Assembly: GCF_003437535.1 (NCBI RefSeq) | Contig: NZ_QSQT01000011.1 | Span: 1-64,000, forward strand | Origin: Phocaeicola plebeius | GTDB taxonomy: Bacteria > Bacteroidota > Bacteroidia > Bacteroidales > Bacteroidaceae | DNA: 64,000 nucleotides | Direction: 5' to 3' | In this document: in pieces, positions 63,011-64,000 of the stretch | Layout: every line of letters starts with the position of its first letter | How positions within the stretch are numbered: the first letter of the stretch is position 1 | The notes under the pieces: model-generated | Seen by the model: the letters and a program-made list of their open reading frames with translations, nothing else | Databases searched by the model: none | Told to the model about the DNA's origin: nothing | Made by a program: the position numbers and the translations under genes

Positions 63011-64000
63011 TTATTTGCGAAGAATGATTTTCCATGGGATTTTATCGGACACCGGACCGGTGAAATCCCATAATTCATATCCTTTCTTGAAGGCCTGTAC
63101 CCGCTGCTGCACCTGCTGTTTGTCCAGAGGAACCGACAAACGGAAATTTCCCATTTCATCCGAAACAGTCTGTAAGTCGATCACCTGTATGGTCACGCCT
63201 GACAGCGGACGGTTCGCTTCATCCTTCACGGTGCCGAACACTACTGAAAGACTCTTGTCGCGACGTATGTTTACCACCAGTCTCTTTTCCAGTTCCATCA
63301 CCGTGTCCACTGGTTCATATCCTTTAGCAGTGACTGAAAGCTGCACCGGAGTACCCAGATAACGGGAATGTATCTCCTTGAAAATCGCTTCATCGGTCAG
63401 TCGGTCCACGTGGCAGGTCTCGCTCTTGTCGGAATAAGTCAGCGTAATGTCCGCCCCCTCAAATGGAAGTGCGGAAACTGTCTGATCGCTCAGGCAAACC
63501 GTCGTAGTTACTGGGGTAAAATAGAAGAAAGCCTTAAATGCCAGCCACATCACAATCAGCGGAGCTACTACATACGACAAGGTAAACTTCAGTCTATACA
63601 GCATTTTCTCCTCGGTTGATGGAACACGAATTACTCCTTCCTGCTCCAGTATAGCCAACTGACGGTCAAATTTAACCCGCCAGTCTTCCGGTGTAGTGTA
63701 CACATCGCAGAAGTGACCCAATGTATGCTCACAGTATTGCTTGAAATTGGTCAGCGCCTCATCCTCAATACCTTCTTCCTTAAAATAAATGAAGATTTGC
63801 GGACGTTCTTTATTCTCCCGGAAAGCAGCCAAAGCCACTTCCAACTCTTCACGCGTATATTTTCCCAGGCGTGTGTGAAACAAGAAAATCACCAGGTCAC
63901 ATTCACGGATGTACGCATTGTAGCGATCCTGTAGGCGACCGTCGTTCAGCGAACTGCAGAAATCCTTCCAGGTGCGGTGGTCAAACTCAATATCCTTTTT
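63011..64000 (-). CDS. TIR/SLOG-like sensor membrane protein (N-terminus outside window)
   Basis: The frame is open from the right edge (64000) to TAA near 63011, at least 329 residues; the N-terminus is missing. The visible N-terminal part reads FDHRTWKDFCSSLNDG, ECDLVIFLFHTRLGKYTREELE and RPQIFIYFKEEG, a pattern of TIR/SLOG-like nucleotide-binding or signalling domains. One membrane span (LSYVVAPLIVMWLAFKAFFYF) follows at about two fifths of the visible length. The last 200 residues are extracytoplasmic beta domains, ending in a CarboxypepD_reg-like part (FGTVKDEANRPLSGVTIQVI). It shares this theme with the convergent TPR protein. Confidence 0.65.
   Translation of the reverse strand, partial: KKDIEFDHRTWKDFCSSLNDGRLQDRYNAYIRECDLVIFLFHTRLGKYTREELEVALAAFRENKERPQIFIYFKEEGIEDEALTNFKQYCEHTLGHFCDVYTTPEDWRVKFDRQLAILEQEGVIRVPSTEEKMLYRLKFTLSYVVAPLIVMWLAFKAFFYFTPVTTTVCLSDQTVSALPFEGADITLTYSDKSETCHVDRLTDEAIFKEIHSRYLGTPVQLSVTAKGYEPVDTVMELEKRLVVNIRRDKSLSVVFGTVKDEANRPLSGVTIQVIDLQTVSDEMGNFRLSVPLDKQQVQQRVQAFKKGYELWDFTGPVSDKIPWKIILRK

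Overview
The window looks like a chromosomal segment of a gut Bacteroidota (Bacteroides/Phocaeicola type). The evidence is a SusC/SusD pair driven by a hybrid two-component sensor, S-type sulfatases and a GH29 fucosidase, a Bacteroidales-type HU-related protein, several Bacteroidota-only families, and many promoters of the form TTTG-N19-21-TAnnTTTG with little Shine-Dalgarno use. No rRNA, tRNA, CRISPR array or intact insertion sequence was seen.

Positions 1-3233 (minus strand) hold an FtsZ/tubulin-like GTPase, a 41-residue membrane protein and an unrecognised gene cut by the left edge, followed by two small exported proteins. Positions 3389-27131 are a defence island. It holds an HNH nuclease paired with a methyltransferase-HIT-helix-turn-helix fusion, then a five-gene, strikingly AT-rich operon (C5 cytosine methyltransferase, GHKL/MutL-MORC ATPase, Z1 ATPase, PD-(D/E)XK protein, AIPR protein) that matches the Mza type of system. 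An HU-like gene with a four-copy 22-bp operator-like array follows, then a Vsr mismatch endonuclease, a DUF3784 protein, an MBL-fold hydrolase, an SF1 helicase fused to a phospholipase-D-type domain, and a complete Wadjet JetABCD operon. The helicase-PLD gene directly follows jetD on the same strand and may be an accessory part.

Positions 27272-33583 are mostly housekeeping genes (DUF4112, FKBP, NYN nuclease, histidine phosphatase, iron alcohol dehydrogenase, AraC regulator), plus an unusual exported/membrane SH3b protein ending in a PARP-like ADP-ribosyltransferase domain with a complete H-Y-E triad. Positions 33593-47818 form a polysaccharide utilisation locus: HTCS sensor (minus) divergent from susC-susD-sulfatase-GH29 fucosidase-sulfatase, with a strong hairpin after susD that probably lowers expression of the enzyme genes. 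It probably targets a fucosylated, sulfated glycan such as a mucin O-glycan.

Positions 47841-64000 hold a TrmH-type RNA methyltransferase, DUF4890 and DUF1847 proteins, an AAA ATPase/PD-(D/E)XK protein, and a TlpA-like thioredoxin lipoprotein broken by an in-frame stop. A 78-bp near-perfect palindrome made of IS-like ends follows. Next come a flavin reductase, a nuclease-fold protein next to an alcohol dehydrogenase fused to a PGN_0703-type restriction endonuclease domain, and TIGR04076 and DUF1810 genes. Beyond a long structured leader lie a CbxX-type AAA ATPase, a lipocalin, a large TPR protein and a TIR/SLOG-like membrane protein cut by the right edge.
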